Part shown: in pieces, positions 61,915 through 64,000 of the stretch
How the letters are laid out: each line of letters begins with the position of its first letter
How positions within the stretch are numbered: position 1 is the stretch's first letter
Translations under genes and position numbers: made by a program
The notes under the pieces: model-generated
Seen by the model: only the letters and a program-made list of their open reading frames with translations
What the model was told of the DNA's origin: nothing
The model's database searches: none
NCBI GenBank assembly: GCA_018894105.1
Contig: CM032127.1
Location: 7,223,001-7,287,000 of the forward strand
Direction of reading: 5' to 3'
Origin: Jacaranda mimosifolia
Lineage: Eukaryota > Streptophyta > Magnoliopsida > Lamiales > Bignoniaceae
DNA length: 64,000 nt

Positions 61915-62177
61915 TTAGTTTGGTTAGGATGATAAGGTGAAATAAAATATTTTTATCATATTTTACCACTCATTTAGTCGAAGTGATAATAAATACTTAG
62001 GCCTGCATGAATACTAAAAATTCGTGTTTATATGTGCAACTCTTATGATAAATTAATCTGCTACCTCCCATAGATTTAATTATCATTCTAATCAAACTAT
62101 ACTACAATGATAAAAGATGACACAAATTATTACATAATAAATAATTATGAGATAACTTAAAAATCCAACCAAACTAA
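61915..62177. mobile_element. MITE, 263 bp, copy 2
   Basis: The inverted repeats TTAGTTTGGTTAGGATGATA and AACCAAACTAA are clearer than in copy 1. The interior is colinear with copy 1 and in the same orientation, about 2.6 kb away. Confidence 0.75.
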
Positions 62178-63063
62178 GGTATTAAATTGTATTTGAAAGC
62201 AATTAGCTAATTTATTTATTGATGTATTTTGATTAAAAAAAATCACATGTTTATTGATCTAGTCTAAAAGATTTTCTTTTTATATTTCTCTAGACAACTT
62301 CACAATATTATATATTGTATTATGATTTGTGATAGATTATTTGTCAACCTAATCGATTTTTCAAAATATCGGATCGGTATCATGTCTTTCTTTTATCATA
62401 ACTCTTTAAAGTATCAAATTGAACTAAAAATTCATATGATACAAATTTCATTAATTTTAATAATATCACCGTAACCATGTTTATATATTGCATGATTTTG
62501 TTCTATTAGAATACTTAATAATTTATTCTTAATTTTTTTAAATATCTTTATGAATTTTAAAAGCATTCCACTCATAAGATTTTTTAAAAATCAATTTAGC
62601 CCAACTCTCTCTTAATTTAAAATATTTTTATATTTTTTTCACAATTTAAAAACAAAATATAATATTTCATTTCATACTATAGTCTATGCACATGTTGTTG
62701 ATTAAACCTAATTGATTTTCTATATTTATTTGCACAACTTTATAATATTTTATTTCGTATTATGATCTCTTAATTTTCCAAAATCTTGGATCATAATCAT
62801 TTTTTTTGTTTTAATCACAACCCTTTAAAAGATGAAATCCAAACAATTAATAATTCCGAAACTCTTTCTTTTTAAATTGCAAAAAAAAATAAAGGATGAA
62901 AAATGAATTTTGCAATTGCTCCTCAAAAGGACATGAAAGTAAATTCACAAGGGATGAACTGGATCTGAGTGTGACTTCATGCAATGATTCCTAGCTTTTT
63001 CCCCCATCAGAAAGCCACTTTGGCTTCTTCTTCAGTTCAATTCACCCACCTGCTTCCTTTCAT

Positions 63064-63070
63064 TATATAA
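63064..63070 (+). promoter_or_regulatory. TATA box of the bZIP9-like gene
   Basis: TATATAA lies about 167 bp before the ATG. A start site about 30 bp downstream would put the C-rich tract at 63095-63148 in the 5' leader. Confidence 0.6.
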
Positions 63071-63094
63071 TCATCACCCCCCTCTTCACATTTT

Positions 63095-63148
63095 CTTCCC
63101 CCTTTCCCCGCCCCCTTTCCCCGCCCCCGCGCCCCCCCCCCCCCCCCC
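63095..63148 (+). repeat. C-rich leader tract with a 17-C run
   Basis: Repeated CCCCCTTT and CCCCGCCCC segments end in 17 uninterrupted C (63132-63148). The template strand is G-rich and could form a quadruplex. The run length may be inaccurate. Confidence 0.8.
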
Positions 63149-63230
63149 AACCCCCAAACACAGACACACACTAGAACATAATATTCTTCAGAGCTAAGCA
63201 AGTGAAGAAAGACATAACAAATCCAAAAAA

Positions 63231-63446
63231 ATGGATAACAATAAGAAAACAAAGAACAGCTCAATCTTTGGTTCCAGTGATATGAAGAGAAGCCCTTCAG
63301 AATTGGCACTTGAGGAGCTCTTTGCCTCTGAGGATGACAAGAGAATTGATCATCACAAAGCTGACATCTTCGGAGGGTCTGATCATAATGGTTTATTTTC
63401 CTTGGAGAATGGTGATGGTCACATGCATTTTCCTTTAAAAAATTCG
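63231..63446 (+). CDS. bZIP9-like (group C bZIP) transcription factor, first exon
   Basis: The first 72 codons start [16 protein letters not shown] and contain [14 protein letters not shown], close to the N-terminal MKRSASELALQE motif of Arabidopsis bZIP9. The exon ends in phase 0 before GTTAGT at 63447. The remaining 554 bp of the window are AT-rich intron, so the basic region and leucine zipper lie beyond the end. The ATG follows ATCCAAAAAA, a favourable plant context, and an upstream TATA box fits. Group C bZIPs are nuclear, heterodimerise with group S1 members and act in sugar and amino-acid responses (family knowledge). Identification rests on the N-terminal motif alone. Confidence 0.7.
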
Positions 63447-64000
63447 GTTAGTTTCCCAATTAAACAAAAAAGATTGTTTTTTGTATTTCTTTGTTGACAT
63501 GAAGGATTCTCTGATTCTTGTTTTCTCGAAGATCTTTGTGATATGTACATATATATATGTATATATATATATATTTGGGGACAAAATGGGGCAAGTTTTG
63601 ATGCTGTTTTGTAGGCATGGCAACCTAAAAAGAATTGTTGGGATTATGATTCGAAATTTGTGTTGGAATTATCAGACTTGCATTAGCTAGCTCACTGTTG
63701 TGGATGTTCTTTTTCCTGATCTTCTTTTTGCAACTTTTTTGTCAATAAATTTAGATACCCCAGCCACCTCTGTAATATCTGTAACTTGGATTGAATGTTG
63801 ACTTGTTAATTCACTTTGTGCTCTGTATTTGGGATAGAATTGATATGCTACTGTTAAAACTAGTCTGAAAGTAGGTATTTCTTTCTTTTCTGGTCAAATT
63901 GTTAAAAGTAAACTTACCTTTATCAAAGTTTATGCTTTTAAATTGCTTGTCTTATGGCTTGGCACTTGGAAAGCAATAATTTTTATTGCTCATGTCCACA
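63447..64000 (+). other. First intron of the bZIP9-like gene, continuing past the window
   Basis: AT/T-rich sequence with a TA-dinucleotide stretch at about 63549-63573. No acceptor followed by bZIP coding sequence was found before the end of the window. Confidence 0.6.

Larger units (their letters stand above)
58473..63063. other. Gene-free AT-rich intergenic region
   Basis: It holds two MITEs (59292-59528, 61915-62177), an (AC)n tract, poly-T near 59033-59051 and a block at 60940-61060 that is less AT-rich and may be an old repeat. No coding sequence or RNA gene was recognised. Confidence 0.55.

Noticed and set aside
63037..63309. 90-codon minus-strand frame with a glycine-rich stretch
   Set aside because: It is the complement of the C-rich leader and first exon of the bZIP9-like gene.

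Overview
This window reads as nuclear DNA of a flowering plant, most likely a eudicot. It is AT-rich, its genes are split into many short exons with GT-AG (a few GC-AG) introns, and their products are plant-specific or plant-typical: a cryptochrome-DASH, an L-arabinokinase, an ABC1-kinase/beta-lactamase fusion and a bZIP9-like factor. I cannot name the species. A run of exactly 500 N (13223-13722) marks a scaffold join. From memory, the Arabidopsis counterparts of the ABC1/beta-lactamase gene (At5g24810) and of CRY3 (At5g24850) also lie close together, so 21-46 kb looks like conserved microsynteny.

Layout. 1-20.3 kb is a transposon graveyard with unusually clear boundaries: a 2,861-bp solo LTR (50-2910), a Helitron-like element, a 2,880-bp solo LTR nested inside a small CACTA element (5402-8684), which is itself nested in one copy of a duplicated segment whose other copy (10957-12008) is the empty site, the scaffold gap, an LTR remnant, and a complete 2,472-bp non-autonomous LTR element (15407-17878) full of minisatellites. 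20.3-31.8 kb holds the 18-exon ABC1K/beta-lactamase gene, plus strand. It carries four homopolymer-length frameshifts and is probably a young pseudogene. 31.9-42.5 kb holds hAT-, Mutator- and palindrome-rich repeats and two tandem, intronless, frameshifted A-type cyclin copies (a third is truncated) that share a duplicated dyad/TATA core promoter. Pieces of the neighbouring CRY-DASH and arabinokinase genes are scattered among them. 42.5-45.9 kb is an intact 12-exon CRY-DASH gene and 47.2-57.7 kb an intact 29-exon L-arabinokinase gene, both minus strand. 57.7-63.0 kb is intergenic with a SINE bounded by a perfect 17-bp target duplication and two related MITEs. 63.2 kb to the end is the first exon of a bZIP9-like gene.

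Functionally the genes are unrelated: plastid/mitochondrial photolyase-type DNA repair or blue-light reception, cytosolic arabinose salvage, an organellar atypical kinase, cell-cycle relics and a transcription factor. No operon-like or defence system is visible. The most unusual items are the covarying 31-bp hairpin array in the first solo LTR, the dyad/TATA promoter cassette of the cyclin copies with its mosaic of neighbouring gene fragments, and the stacked nested insertions whose order can be read. Exon boundaries were traced by hand from reading frame, splice dinucleotides and recalled family sequence; no search was run.
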